Assembly: GCF_900112865.1 (NCBI RefSeq) | Contig: NZ_FONH01000004.1 | Span: 62,001 to 126,000 of the forward strand | DNA from: Dyella marensis | Lineage (GTDB): Bacteria > Pseudomonadota > Gammaproteobacteria > Xanthomonadales > Rhodanobacteraceae | Direction of reading: 5' to 3' | Length of the DNA: 64,000 nucleotides | In this document: positions 27,796 through 37,048 of the stretch, one piece after another | Position numbering within the stretch: the stretch's first letter is position 1 | How the letters are laid out: the number at the start of each line of letters is the position of its first letter | Notes under the pieces: generated by a model | Seen by the model: the letters and a program-made list of their open reading frames with translations, nothing else | Told to the model about the DNA's origin: nothing | The model's database searches: none | Position numbers and translations under genes: made by a program

Positions 27796-28575
27796 ATGCG
27801 CTTCGACGTCGTCACGCTGTTTCCCGACTTCGTGCGCCAGTGCGCCGCCGTCGGTGTCGTCGGGCGCGCTCAGCAGCGCGAGCTGCTCCAGGTGGAAACC
27901 TGGAATCCGCGCGACTACGCCACCGACAACTATCGCACCGTGGACGGCCGCACCTGCGGCGGCGGACCCGGGATGGTGATGCTGATCGATCCCCTGCGTG
28001 CGGCCCTCAAGGCCATGCGCGAGGCCGCGGCAGAACCGGTGCACGTGATTTACCTCAGCCCGCAAGGTGCGCGGCTGACGCAGGGCAGGGTGGAAGCGCT
28101 GGCGAAGCTGCCGCGCATCGGCCTGCTCTGTGGACGTTACGAAGGTGTGGACGAGCGCCTGCTTGCGCACGAGGTCGACGAAGAACTCTCGATCGGCGAC
28201 TATGTGCTGTCAGGCGGCGAGCTGGGCGCGGCGGTGATCATCGATGCCGTCGGCCGCTTGCAGGAAGGGGCGCTCAACGACGCGCAGTCGGCGCAGCAGG
28301 ATTCGTTCTCGGACGGATTGCTGGATTGCCCGCACTACGCGAAGCCGGTGCGCCACGCACTGGGTGACGTGCCGGAGGTGCTGTTGTCCGGCGACCACGC
28401 GGCGATCCGCCGCTGGCGCCTGAAGCAGGCCCTGGGACGGACCTGGCTGCGACGTCCGGACCTTTTGGTGCAACGCGCGCTGGATAAGGAATCCCGCGCG
28501 CTGTTGGAAGAATTCCGCCGTGAATACGCTCAATCCGAGCGCGAGCGGCTAGCTAACGATGCGGCCGAGCAGTAA
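27796..28575 (+). CDS. trmD: tRNA (guanine37-N1)-methyltransferase
   Basis: 259-residue SPOUT-class enzyme with a trefoil knot. Conserved segments: [55 protein letters not shown] and [29 protein letters not shown]. It methylates G37 next to the anticodon to prevent frameshifting. The ATG at 27796 is preferred over a TTG at 27787. Confidence 0.97.
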   Translation: MRFDVVTLFPDFVRQCAAVGVVGRAQQRELLQVETWNPRDYATDNYRTVDGRTCGGGPGMVMLIDPLRAALKAMREAAAEPVHVIYLSPQGARLTQGRVEALAKLPRIGLLCGRYEGVDERLLAHEVDEELSIGDYVLSGGELGAAVIIDAVGRLQEGALNDAQSAQQDSFSDGLLDCPHYAKPVRHALGDVPEVLLSGDHAAIRRWRLKQALGRTWLRRPDLLVQRALDKESRALLEEFRREYAQSERERLANDAAEQ

Positions 28576-28606
28576 CCGCAGCCATTGAAATCAGATAGGT
28601 GTTGCC

Positions 28607-28993
28607 ATGAACAAGATCATCGAACAGTTCGAAGCCGAGCAGATCACCCGCCAGCTGCCGGAGTTCGGCCCTGGTGACACCGTGGTCGTCAACGTCAAGG
28701 TGAAGGAAGGCAATCGCGAGCGCGTGCAGGCCTTCGAGGGCGTGGTCATCGCCAAGCGCAGCCGCGGCCTGAACTCCGCCTTCACCGTGCGCAAGATCTC
28801 GCACGGCACCGGCGTGGAGCGCGTGTTCCAGTCGCACAGCGCGGCCATCGAGTCGGTGCAGGTGAAGCGCAAGGGCAAGGTGCGTGGCGCCAAGCTCTAT
28901 TACCTGCGTGGCCTGGAAGGCAAGGCCGCCCGCATCAAGGAAGACGTCGCCGCCGCCGCCAAGGCGAAGGCCGGCGCTGCCGCCGCCGAGTAA
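28607..28993 (+). CDS. rplS: 50S ribosomal protein L19
   Basis: 128 residues: [56 protein letters not shown] is canonical. The C-terminus has an Ala/Lys extension ([14 protein letters not shown]). Last gene of the rpsP operon, 31 bp after trmD, followed by a strong terminator. Confidence 0.97.
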   Translation: MNKIIEQFEAEQITRQLPEFGPGDTVVVNVKVKEGNRERVQAFEGVVIAKRSRGLNSAFTVRKISHGTGVERVFQSHSAAIESVQVKRKGKVRGAKLYYLRGLEGKAARIKEDVAAAAKAKAGAAAAE

Positions 28994-29016
28994 TTCCGGC
29001 TCCGGTTCTGCATATG

Positions 29017-29053
29017 AAAACCCCGCGGATGCCTGGCGTCCGCGGGGTTTTTT
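29017..29053 (+). terminator. Rho-independent terminator of the rpsP-rplS operon
   Basis: Eleven-base-pair stem AACCCCGCGGA (29019-29029) with TCCGCGGGGTT (29039-29049), then TTTTTA. Confidence 0.93.
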
Positions 29054-29098
29054 ATTGCGCGCCGCCGGCATGGCCGGCGGTGCCCGGTATGTCGTGGC

Positions 29099-31204
29099 TT
29101 ACGGGGTGATCGCCAGCCGCTGCGGCTCCTGCAGGAAGTTGCCCTGCACGAAGTCCACGCCGCAGGCGAACAGCAGCGAGGTGCTGGCGGCATCCTCCAC
29201 CCATTCGGCGATGGTCAGCCGCTTGATCTCGCGCGCCTGGCGGCACAGCTCGGCCACTTTCTTCTGGCTGTCCGGCTGCTGCGGCAGGCTGGACATGTAG
29301 CTGCGGTCGATCTTCAGATAGTCCGCGTCGATATGCGTGAGCAGCTGGAACGAGTTGAGGCCCGAGCCGAACTGTTCCAGCGCGAACTGCCCGCCCAGCT
29401 GGCGCCAGGCCCGCACGAACACCTGGGCGGGGCGCAGCGAGGTGACCACCTTGCTCTCGGTCATTTCCAGCACGATCTTGCCGTGCTTGAGGTTGGCCTG
29501 CTTCAGCCGCGCCGTCAGCCAGGGAATCAGCTGCTCGTCGTGCAGCGAGCCGGCGGTGAGCTTGACGAAGAAAGTGGTCGGCGAGGCCAGCCGCTCGCGC
29601 GAGCTCAGCGCCTGGATCGCCTGATTCACCACCCAGCGGTCGATCGCGGGCGTGAGGTTGTATTTCTCGGCGATCGGCATGAAGAAGCCGGGCAGCACCT
29701 CGCCCTGCGGACCGTTGAGGCGCAGCAGGATTTCCGAGAACTCGCCCTCGGCGTCCTGCAGGCTGATGATGTGCTGGTGGTACAGCACGAACTCGTCCTG
29801 GCTCAGCGCCTGCTTCAGCTGGCCCAGCCAGTAGCGCTCGCGCTCGGCGTCGGCTTTCTCGCGTGCCGCCGGGTCGTGCAGGTCGTAGCGGTTGCCGCCC
29901 AGGCTCTGCGCATTGCGCAGCGACTGCCCGGCCTGCTCCAGCAGCAGTTCGGTATTGGCGTTCTTCTCGCCCAGCAGGCTGCCGCCGATGCTGGTGGTGA
30001 CGGTGAGCGAGCGCGAGCCGACGTCGAAGATCTCGTTGGCCACCGCCTGCTGCAGGCCGGCGATCCATTCCTTGATGCCGTCGTCGTTGCGCGAATGCAG
30101 GATCACACCGACCGTGTGCTCGGCCAGCAGGCCGGCGGTGTCCTCCAGGCCGAGCAGGGCGTTGATGCGGGCGGCGAAGGCGGCCAGCAGCTCGTCCGCC
30201 TTGCCCAGGCCGATACCCGAAACGATCGCCTGCCAGTTGTCCGGCTCGATCAGCAGCAGCGACTGGCCCTTGGTGCCTTCGGTGGCGGCAGCCACGGCCT
30301 GGTCGATGCATTCGAGCATGCGCGCGCGGTTGAACAGGCCGGTGACCGGGTCGCGTTGCAGCTGCTCGAGCACCGACGGATCGACCTGCTGCCGGCGGAA
30401 CACGATCTGGACGCAGGGCTCGCCCTCGAAGGTGGCGTGGGCGAATTCGACCATGGCCTTGAAGGTGCTGGCATCGGCGCGGCGCGCCTGCAGCTCCATC
30501 GGACCGGAGGGCTTCTCGCCGCGCGACAGGCTCTTGAGCGTGGCCTTGAAATCCTCGGCCTGGGTCGAACCGATCATGTCCAGCACGGGCAGGCCGAGCA
30601 GGTCGTCGAATTCGGCGTAGCCGAAGGTGTCGAGGTAGGCCTGGTTGGCGCGCACGTGCATGCCTTCATGCACATAGGCGATGGCGTCGGTGGAGGAATC
30701 CAGCAGCGCATCGCAGCGGCGCTCGGATTCGCGCAGCGCGGTCTCCAGGCGGCGCAGCTGGCGGCGCGTGTTGAGCGCCTCGAACTCGCGCTGCACCACC
30801 GCCAGCAGCTGCTTGGGCTGCGGGCGCAGTGCGATGGCGCGCACGCCGTTGATGAAGAAATCCGACACGATGGTGTTGTCCACCTGCGGCACCACCGCGA
30901 TCACCGACAGATCGCGCCCGTTGGCGTCCAGCTGGTGCAGCAGGTCCGGCAGCGTGACGGTGCCGACCGCGGGATCGTAGAGCACCACGTCCGGCCCCAG
31001 GTCGTCCAGCGCGGCCTGCACCTGCTCGGCATTGGTGGCGCGCGCGGGGCGGACGGCAATGCCGTTGTTGCGCAGGAGGCTGACGATCTGTTCCGCGTCT
31101 TCGACCGATTTCTCGATGAAAAGAATCTTGATGACCGAGTCTGTCTTCATTGGCACGTCGTGCTGTCCATGGGCGCCCGAGCTGTCGATGGGACTGACCG
31201 GCAT
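29099..31204 (-). CDS. FimX-like protein with degenerate GGDEF and EAL domains
   Basis: Up to 701 residues; a second start at 31150 (MKTDSVIKILFIEK) gives 683 and begins directly at the receiver-like domain. Order: REC-like domain (about 1-125, phosphoacceptor region VVLYDPAVG), PAS domain, GGDEF domain, EAL domain. The GGDEF site is lost (AEHTVGVIL) and EAL reads EILLRL, so neither synthesis nor hydrolysis of c-di-GMP is expected. This layout matches FimX of Pseudomonas and Xanthomonas, a c-di-GMP receptor that controls type IV pilus assembly. No pilus gene is next to it here. Confidence 0.82.
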   Translation of the reverse strand: MPVSPIDSSGAHGQHDVPMKTDSVIKILFIEKSVEDAEQIVSLLRNNGIAVRPARATNAEQVQAALDDLGPDVVLYDPAVGTVTLPDLLHQLDANGRDLSVIAVVPQVDNTIVSDFFINGVRAIALRPQPKQLLAVVQREFEALNTRRQLRRLETALRESERRCDALLDSSTDAIAYVHEGMHVRANQAYLDTFGYAEFDDLLGLPVLDMIGSTQAEDFKATLKSLSRGEKPSGPMELQARRADASTFKAMVEFAHATFEGEPCVQIVFRRQQVDPSVLEQLQRDPVTGLFNRARMLECIDQAVAAATEGTKGQSLLLIEPDNWQAIVSGIGLGKADELLAAFAARINALLGLEDTAGLLAEHTVGVILHSRNDDGIKEWIAGLQQAVANEIFDVGSRSLTVTTSIGGSLLGEKNANTELLLEQAGQSLRNAQSLGGNRYDLHDPAAREKADAERERYWLGQLKQALSQDEFVLYHQHIISLQDAEGEFSEILLRLNGPQGEVLPGFFMPIAEKYNLTPAIDRWVVNQAIQALSSRERLASPTTFFVKLTAGSLHDEQLIPWLTARLKQANLKHGKIVLEMTESKVVTSLRPAQVFVRAWRQLGGQFALEQFGSGLNSFQLLTHIDADYLKIDRSYMSSLPQQPDSQKKVAELCRQAREIKRLTIAEWVEDAASTSLLFACGVDFVQGNFLQEPQRLAITP

Positions 31205-31292
31205 GGCGCCAGCCGGCAGCGCTTGGTTTTAACGGATTCGCGTGACAACCGCCAGCGAAAAAGTCCTAGAGGTGACGCGGCGCGCACTCATT

Positions 31293-32303
31293 TCAGACAG
31301 GGCGCTTGGAAGCGTCCCCTTCCATCTCGCGCACCAGCTTCGGCACCAGGTACCCCGGCAGCCGGCCGCGGATCGCCTCGACCAGGGCCCGGGCCCGCGC
31401 GTCGTCCACTTCGAAATGCGCCGAGCCCTGCACGCGGTCCAGCTGGTGCAGGTAGTAGGGCAGCACGCCGGCGGCGAACAGGCGCTCCGAGAGCTCGCTG
31501 AGCGTATCGGCATCGTCGTTGATGTTCTTGAGCAGCACCGACTGGTTGAGCAGGGTGGCGCCGGCCTCGCGCAGGCGCCGGCAGGCGTCGTCGACGGCGG
31601 CGTCGAACTCGTTGGCGTGGTTGGCGTGCAGCACCACCACCTTCTGCAGCGGCAGCGCGGCGAACCAGGCCAGGAAGGCCGCGTCGATGCGCTCGGGCAG
31701 CACCACCGGCAGGCGGGTGTGGATGCGCAGGCGCGTGACCTGGGGCAGCGCGGCCAGGCCGCGGCTCAGTTCTTCCAGCTTGGGCGTGGCCAGCGACAGC
31801 GGATCGCCGCCGGAGAGGATCAGCTCGGCGATCGAGGCGTCCTGGCGCAGGTGGTCCAGCGCCTTGCGCCATTGCCCGGCCGCGGCCATCTCCTCGCCGT
31901 AGGGGAAATGGCGGCGGAAGCAATAGCGACAGTTGACCGCGCAACTGCCGCTGGCGATCAGCAGGGCGCGGCCCTCGTACTTGTGCAGCAGGCCCTGGGC
32001 CTCGCGCGCGGCCAGGTCGCCGACCGGATCGGCGACGTAGCCGGGCGCTTGTTCCAGCTCGGCCAGCTGGGGCAGCACCTGCAGCAGCAGCGGGTCGTCG
32101 GGATCGCCCGGCCGCATGCGCGCCGCGAAGCCGCGCGGGACACGCAGGGCGAAGCCGGCATCGCCCGGCGGCAGGCGTCCGGCCAGGTGCCCCAGCTGCA
32201 CGGTCCGCAGCAGTTCGCCGGCGTCGGTGATCGACGCGCGCCACAGCTCGCGCCAGTCGGCAGCGGGCGGCAATAGGCGGGCGGCGGGGCTTGCGGTTAT
32301 CAT
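31293..32303 (-). CDS. epmB: EF-P (R)-beta-lysylation protein EpmB, radical SAM
   Basis: 336 residues of the lysine 2,3-aminomutase-like radical SAM family. The Fe-S motif Cys121, Cys125, Cys128 is in GSCAVNCRYCFRRHFPY; the PLP-binding Lys is expected in the C-terminal part. EpmB converts L-alpha-lysine to (R)-beta-lysine, which EpmA adds to EF-P Lys34. It is back-to-back with efp, which supports the assignment. EpmA is not in the window. Confidence 0.93.
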   Translation of the reverse strand: MITASPAARLLPPAADWRELWRASITDAGELLRTVQLGHLAGRLPPGDAGFALRVPRGFAARMRPGDPDDPLLLQVLPQLAELEQAPGYVADPVGDLAAREAQGLLHKYEGRALLIASGSCAVNCRYCFRRHFPYGEEMAAAGQWRKALDHLRQDASIAELILSGGDPLSLATPKLEELSRGLAALPQVTRLRIHTRLPVVLPERIDAAFLAWFAALPLQKVVVLHANHANEFDAAVDDACRRLREAGATLLNQSVLLKNINDDADTLSELSERLFAAGVLPYYLHQLDRVQGSAHFEVDDARARALVEAIRGRLPGYLVPKLVREMEGDASKRPV

Positions 32304-32387
32304 GTCGGGCCTTGATCGGGCCTGAGGGCCCGGACGATCCCCTATTGTAGCCGCCCCCGGGCGGTGTCACCTCTGGAGCACGAGCGC

Positions 32388-32957
32388 ATGGCCACCGTCG
32401 GTCTCAACGACGTCAAGAAGGGTATGAAGATCCTTCACAACAACGACCCGTGGGTCATCACCGACGCGGACTTCATCAAGCCCGGCAAGGGCCAGGCCTT
32501 CACCCGCATCTTCATCCGCAACCTGAAGAACGGCCGCACCACCGAGCAGACCATGAAGTCCAGCGACAGCTTCGAGGTCGCCGACGTGGTCGACACCGAC
32601 ATGCAGTACCTGTACTCCGACGGCGAGTACTGGCACTTCATGCAGCAGGAGAGCTTCGAGCAGCACCAGGCTGGCAAGGTGGGCGTCGGCGACGCCGCCA
32701 AGTGGCTGAAGGGCGAGGAGGAGTGCGTGGTGACCCTGTTCAACGGCGAGATCATCGTGGTGCAGCCGCCGAACTTCGTCGAGCTGAAGATCACCGAGAC
32801 CGACCCGGGCCTGCGCGGCGACACCTCCGGCGGCGGCGGCAAGCCGGCCACGCTGGAAACCGGCGCCGTGGTGCGCGTGCCGCTGTTCGTCACCACCGAC
32901 GAAGTGATCAAGGTCGACACCCGCACGGGCGAATACGTCAGCCGCGTCGGTAAATAA
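32388..32957 (+). CDS. efp: translation elongation factor P
   Basis: 189 residues in three beta-barrel domains. The modified residue Lys34 is in IKPGKGQAF, the form that receives beta-lysine, matching the adjacent epmB. C-terminal domain ends [29 protein letters not shown] relieves ribosome stalling at polyproline. CTGGAG precedes the ATG. A strong terminator follows. Confidence 0.98.
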   Translation: MATVGLNDVKKGMKILHNNDPWVITDADFIKPGKGQAFTRIFIRNLKNGRTTEQTMKSSDSFEVADVVDTDMQYLYSDGEYWHFMQQESFEQHQAGKVGVGDAAKWLKGEEECVVTLFNGEIIVVQPPNFVELKITETDPGLRGDTSGGGGKPATLETGAVVRVPLFVTTDEVIKVDTRTGEYVSRVGK

Positions 32958-32974
32958 TCGCCGCGGCGACATCG

Positions 32975-33014
32975 AACGGCACGGCAGCCTCACGGACGCC
33001 GTGCCGTTTTTTTA
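32975..33014 (+). terminator. Rho-independent terminator after efp
   Basis: Ten-base-pair stem ACGGCACGGC (32976-32985) with GCCGTGCCGT (32998-33007), then a run of seven T. Confidence 0.93.
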
Positions 33015-33050
33015 TAGCTGTTCTCTGGAATCGAACCGGCGAGGTAACGC

Positions 33051-34391
33051 ATGAGTCCCGGCAGCACTGTCATTGACCTTCTGATCGAAGCGCGCTGGGT
33101 CGTCCCCGTCGAGCCGCATGCCGTGGTGCTGGAAAACCACGCGGTGGCGGTGGACCAGGGCGTCATCGTCGCGCTGCTGCCGATCGCCGAGGCGCGCGCC
33201 GCCTACGCACCGCGCGAGCGCATCGAGCTGGGCGAGCACGCGCTGATCCCCGGCCTGGTCAACACGCATACGCACAACCCGATGACCCTGCTGCGCGGGC
33301 TGGCCGACGACCTGCCGCTGATGGTGTGGCTGCAGCAGCACATCTGGCCGGTCGAGGGCCAGGTGATCGGACCGGAATTCGTGCGCGACGGCGTGGAGCT
33401 GGCGGTGGCCGAGATGCTGCGCGGCGGTACCACCTGCGCCAACGAAAACTATTTCTTCCCCGACGTGATCGGCGCCACCTATCGCCGCCTCGGCTTCCGC
33501 GCCACGGTGGGCCTGCCGGTGATCGAGTTTCCCACCGCCTGGGCCAAGAGCCAGGACGAATACTTCGAGCGCGCGACCGAAGTGCACGACAGCTTCCGCG
33601 GCGACGCGCTGATCGCCACGGCGTTTGCGCCGCATGCGCCATACACGGTGTCCGACCAGAGCTTCGAGCGCATCCGCGTGCTGGCCGACCAGCTCGACAT
33701 CCCGGTCCATCTGCACACGCACGAGACCGCGCACGAGGTGGAGGAAGAAAAGCGCAAGAGCGGCCTGCGCCCGTTCCAGCGCCTGCAGCAGCTGGGCCTG
33801 GTCAACGACCGCCTGATCGCCGTGCACATGACCCAGCTGACCGACGGCGAGATCGCCGCCTGCGCCGAGACCGGCGTGTCGGTGGTGCATTGCCCGGAAT
33901 CCAACCTCAAGCTCGCCTCCGGCTTCTGCCCGGCCGAGAAGCTGCGCCTGGCCGGCGTCAACGTGGCGATCGGCACCGACGGCTGCGCCTCCAACAACGA
34001 CCTGGACATGTTCGGCGAGATGCGCACCGCGGCCATGCTGGCCAAGGCGGTGTCCAACGACGCCGCCGCGTTCGATGCGGCCTATGCGCTGCGCGCGGCC
34101 ACGCTCAACGGCGCCAGGGCGATGGGGCTGGAAGGGAAGATCGGCTCGATCGAGCGCGGCAAGCAGGCCGACCTGGCCGCGGTGCGGCTGTCGGACCTGG
34201 AAACCCAGCCGCTGTTCCACGTCGCCTCGCAGCTGGTCTACGCCACCGGCCGGCACCAGGTGACCGACGTGTGGATCGCCGGCCGGCGCAAGCTGGCCGA
34301 CCGCATCCTGGTCGACATGGACGTGGACGGCATCCGCGCCCGCACCCATGCCTGGCGCGACCGCATCGCGGCGATCGACGCCCATGGCTGA
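33051..34391 (+). CDS. mtaD: 5-methylthioadenosine/S-adenosylhomocysteine deaminase
   Basis: 446-residue TRZ/ATZ amidohydrolase. Metal ligands His73 and His75 (NTHTHNP), a later His in VHLHTHET and catalytic Asp in IGTDGCASNND. In Pseudomonas the same gene is next to ubiG and mupP, as here, and removes the amino group of MTA/SAH. ATG at 33051 follows GAGG. It overlaps the next gene by 8 bp. Confidence 0.88.
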   Translation: MSPGSTVIDLLIEARWVVPVEPHAVVLENHAVAVDQGVIVALLPIAEARAAYAPRERIELGEHALIPGLVNTHTHNPMTLLRGLADDLPLMVWLQQHIWPVEGQVIGPEFVRDGVELAVAEMLRGGTTCANENYFFPDVIGATYRRLGFRATVGLPVIEFPTAWAKSQDEYFERATEVHDSFRGDALIATAFAPHAPYTVSDQSFERIRVLADQLDIPVHLHTHETAHEVEEEKRKSGLRPFQRLQQLGLVNDRLIAVHMTQLTDGEIAACAETGVSVVHCPESNLKLASGFCPAEKLRLAGVNVAIGTDGCASNNDLDMFGEMRTAAMLAKAVSNDAAAFDAAYALRAATLNGARAMGLEGKIGSIERGKQADLAAVRLSDLETQPLFHVASQLVYATGRHQVTDVWIAGRRKLADRILVDMDVDGIRARTHAWRDRIAAIDAHG

Positions 34392-34656
34392 GGCGTCATC
34401 CCTGCAGCGCTATCTGGTGCTGGTCATGCGCAATGCCGGCTTCGACCCGGCGGCGGTGCAGCCGCACCGGGACTTCCTGGAAGGCCTGCGCGCCGGCGGC
34501 CGGCTGGAACTGTCCGGCGGCTTCGCCGACGGCAGCGGCGGCGCCTACCTGCTGTTTGCCGAGAACCTGGAGCGGGCCATGGCTACGGTCCATGCGGATC
34601 CGGCCTATATCAGCGGCGGGTGGGATTTCACCGTTCACGAGTGGCACGCGCGTTAA
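34384..34656 (+). CDS. YciI-like small protein
   Basis: 90 residues of a ferredoxin-like fold (LQRYLVLVMRNAGFDPAAVQPHRDFLEGLRAGGRLELSGGF and a C-terminal ISGGWDFTVHEW). The YciI family is related to muconolactone isomerase and DGPF domain proteins; the biochemical role is unknown. The start overlaps the mtaD stop by 8 bp, indicating translational coupling. Confidence 0.75.
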   Translation: MAEASSLQRYLVLVMRNAGFDPAAVQPHRDFLEGLRAGGRLELSGGFADGSGGAYLLFAENLERAMATVHADPAYISGGWDFTVHEWHAR

Positions 34657-34713
34657 GCTACGGCCTCCCCGAGCAAGCCCCGCCCCCAGGTAAGTCCCCC
34701 AGAGGTATCCCTC

Positions 34714-35421
34714 ATGCAAGCCTCGCCCAACGTCAGCCCCGACGAAATCGCCCGCTTCGGCAAGCTCGCCGCCCGCTGGTGGGATCCCGACGGCGAATCG
34801 CGTCCCTTGCACGACCTGAACCCGGTGCGCCTGGGCTACGTCGCCGCGCGCATCGACCTGCGCGGCGCCCGCGTGGCCGACGTCGGCTGCGGCGGCGGCC
34901 TGCTGAGCGAAGCGCTGGCGCGCTCCGGCGCCGAGGTCACCGGCATCGACCTGGGCGAGAAAGTGATCGAGGTGGCGAAGCTGCATCTGCATGAGTCCAA
35001 GCTGCAGGTGGACTATCGCGTGCAGTCCTCCGCCGCGCTGGCGGCGGCCGAGCCGGGCTCGTTCGACGCGGTGTGCTGCATGGAGCTGATCGAGCACGTG
35101 CCGGATCCGGCCGCGCTGGTCGCCGACCTCGCCAACATGGTGCGGCCCGGCGGCCTGGTCTTCATATCGACCATCAATCGCACGCCGGCCGCGTTCGGCG
35201 CGGCCATCCTGGGCGCCGAATACCTGCTGCGCATGCTGCCGCGCGGCACGCACCACTACGGCAAGTTCCTCAAGCCGTCCGAGCTGGGCCGCCTGCTGCG
35301 CCACACCGGCCTGGAACTGGAAGATGTCACCGGCCTGGGCTACAACCCGGTGAACCGCAAGGCCTGGCTGGGCCGCATCACTTCGGTCAACTACGTGCTG
35401 TGCGCGCGCAAACCTGCATGA
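34714..35421 (+). CDS. ubiG: ubiquinone biosynthesis O-methyltransferase
   Basis: 235 residues. It starts with the typical SPDEIARFGKLAARWWDPDGESRPLHDLNPVRL, has SAM motif DVGCGGG (56-62) and the UbiG-specific SPNRxP-like region TINRTPAAFGAAILGAEYLLRMLPRGTHHY. It performs both O-methylations in ubiquinone synthesis. The stop overlaps the next gene (ATGA). Confidence 0.96.
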   Translation: MQASPNVSPDEIARFGKLAARWWDPDGESRPLHDLNPVRLGYVAARIDLRGARVADVGCGGGLLSEALARSGAEVTGIDLGEKVIEVAKLHLHESKLQVDYRVQSSAALAAAEPGSFDAVCCMELIEHVPDPAALVADLANMVRPGGLVFISTINRTPAAFGAAILGAEYLLRMLPRGTHHYGKFLKPSELGRLLRHTGLELEDVTGLGYNPVNRKAWLGRITSVNYVLCARKPA

Positions 35422-36098
35422 AATCCTTCCCCAACGATCTGCAAGGCGTGCTGTTCGACCTGGACGGCACCCTGCTCGACAGCGCCCCCGACCTCTACGA
35501 CGCCCTGGTGGCGCTGTGCCAGGAACAGGGCGTAGCCGCGCCGGCCTTCGAGCCGGTGCGCGAGGTGGTGTCGCGCGGTTCGCGCGCACTCATCCGCTGC
35601 GGCTTCCCGGGGCATGACGAAGCCGGCGTGCTCGCGCTGGTGCCGCGCTACCTGGAGCTCTACCAGGACGTGATGTCGCGCCAGACGCGCGCTTTCGATG
35701 GTGTGGAACCGCTGCTCGCGCTGATCGAGGCGCAGGGCCTGCGCTGGGGCATCGTCACCAACAAGCCGGGTTTCCTCACCGATGGGATCGTGCGCCAAAT
35801 CGGCTGGGACCAGCGCGCCAGCGCGGTGGTGTCGGGCGACACGCTGCCGGTGAAGAAGCCGGATCCCGCCCCGGTGCTGCTGGCCTGCGAGCGCGCCGGC
35901 CTGGACCCGGCGCGCTGCCTGTTCGTCGGCGACGACCGCCGCGATGTGCTGGCCGGCGCCGCCGCCGGCTCGTACACGGTGGCTGCGGCCTGGGGCTATC
36001 TGGACGGCGGCGATCCGCATGCGTGGAACGCCGACCTGGTGCTGGACGAGCCGTCCGCGCTCACCGCGCTGCTCCAGCGCGGCGCGGTCACGGCATGA
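35418..36098 (+). CDS. mupP: HAD-family phosphatase, probable MurNAc-6-phosphate phosphatase MupP
   Basis: 226-residue HAD hydrolase. Motif I VLFDLDGTLLDSAPD (nucleophile Asp14, acid Asp16), motif II ITNK in the segment GIVTNKPGF, motif III VKKPDP and motif IV FVGDDRRDV. It would be labelled phosphoglycolate phosphatase by default. Its position directly after ubiG with a 4-bp overlap is the setting of mupP in Pseudomonas, which dephosphorylates MurNAc-6-phosphate in cell-wall recycling; MupP is therefore my preferred reading. Confidence 0.78.
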   Translation: MKSFPNDLQGVLFDLDGTLLDSAPDLYDALVALCQEQGVAAPAFEPVREVVSRGSRALIRCGFPGHDEAGVLALVPRYLELYQDVMSRQTRAFDGVEPLLALIEAQGLRWGIVTNKPGFLTDGIVRQIGWDQRASAVVSGDTLPVKKPDPAPVLLACERAGLDPARCLFVGDDRRDVLAGAAAGSYTVAAAWGYLDGGDPHAWNADLVLDEPSALTALLQRGAVTA

Positions 36099-36946
36099 CG
36101 GCTGCCGAACCCAGCGGTCCGCTGCAAAGCTACGTCGACAAGTGGCTGGCGGTGCAGCCGCGCCAGCGCATTGCGCTGGCTTTCGTGGACGGTGCGCGCT
36201 ATCCGGGCCACATCGCGCTGGCCGCGTTGGAACAGGAACTGCTCTCCGCCGCCTATGGCATCCGCGAGCCGCAGGTCGCCGCGGTCAAGCTCAACTGGTG
36301 GGCCGAGGAACTCTCCGGCGCCGCCGCCAGCGGCGGCCGCCATCCGTTGACCCAGGTGCTGTTCGACGACGAGCGCGCGCAGCGCGTGCCGGCCGAACGC
36401 TGGCTGGCGCCGGTGCTGGCCGGCATGGCGCAGCTGGAAGAAGGCACCGCCGCCGATTTCGAGGCGCAGCTCGCCGCCGGCGGTCAACTGCACGGCGCGC
36501 TGGCCGCGCTGGAAACCGCGTGGTGGTACGGCGAGGCCGCATCCAGCGACAAGGCGGCGCGCGTGGCCACGCTGTCGCACCTGTTGTTTGCCCTGCTGCG
36601 CGTGGAAGAGGATGCGGACCGCGACCGCCTGCCGCTGCCGATGGCGCGCATGGCGCGTTACGGCCTCAGCCGCACCGACCTGCGCAAGGACACCCCCGCG
36701 CGCGAGCAGGCGCTGCGCGCCCAGCTCGGCGAGCTGGCTGCCGCCTGGCGCGATGGCGCGCAGTTGCCCGGGCCGCTGAGCGTGTTCCGCGCATTGGAAT
36801 CGGATACGGGCCGCGCACTGGCCCGCCGCGCCGCCAGGGCCACCGATCCGCTCGCCACGCTGCGCACGGGGCTTTCGCGCAGCGGCTTCGGCACCGCCTG
36901 GCAGGCCTGGCGCGCCGCGCGCCAGTGGCAGCGCCAGGCCGGCTGA
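36095..36946 (+). CDS. squalene/phytoene synthase-like protein with degenerate metal motifs
   Basis: 283 residues of the trans-isoprenyl diphosphate synthase fold. The family text is visible around GIREPQVAAVKLNWWAEEL and VEEDADRDRLPLP (about 169-182), where normal enzymes have two DxxxD magnesium motifs. The first has become WWAEE and the second has lost its first Asp. Loss of both argues against synthase activity and towards an NDUFAF6-like helper role, seen in degenerate family members (inference). Start overlaps the previous stop (ATGA), so it belongs to the ubiG-mupP operon. Confidence 0.75.
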   Translation: MTAAEPSGPLQSYVDKWLAVQPRQRIALAFVDGARYPGHIALAALEQELLSAAYGIREPQVAAVKLNWWAEELSGAAASGGRHPLTQVLFDDERAQRVPAERWLAPVLAGMAQLEEGTAADFEAQLAAGGQLHGALAALETAWWYGEAASSDKAARVATLSHLLFALLRVEEDADRDRLPLPMARMARYGLSRTDLRKDTPAREQALRAQLGELAAAWRDGAQLPGPLSVFRALESDTGRALARRAARATDPLATLRTGLSRSGFGTAWQAWRAARQWQRQAG

Positions 36947-37048
36947 GCGTGCCGCTTTCCGCACCGCGACTATTGCGGCCGGCGCGCGCTGTCCCAAGAT
37001 AGACAGGTCCGGGCACGCTGGTGCTGCGCCCGTCTGAAGGGTTTCCTC

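Noticed and set aside
29333-31501. 722-codon open frame opposite the FimX-like gene
   Set aside because: It is the antisense shadow of a gene with clear PAS/GGDEF/EAL text; its own product is Gln/Val/Arg-rich without any domain.
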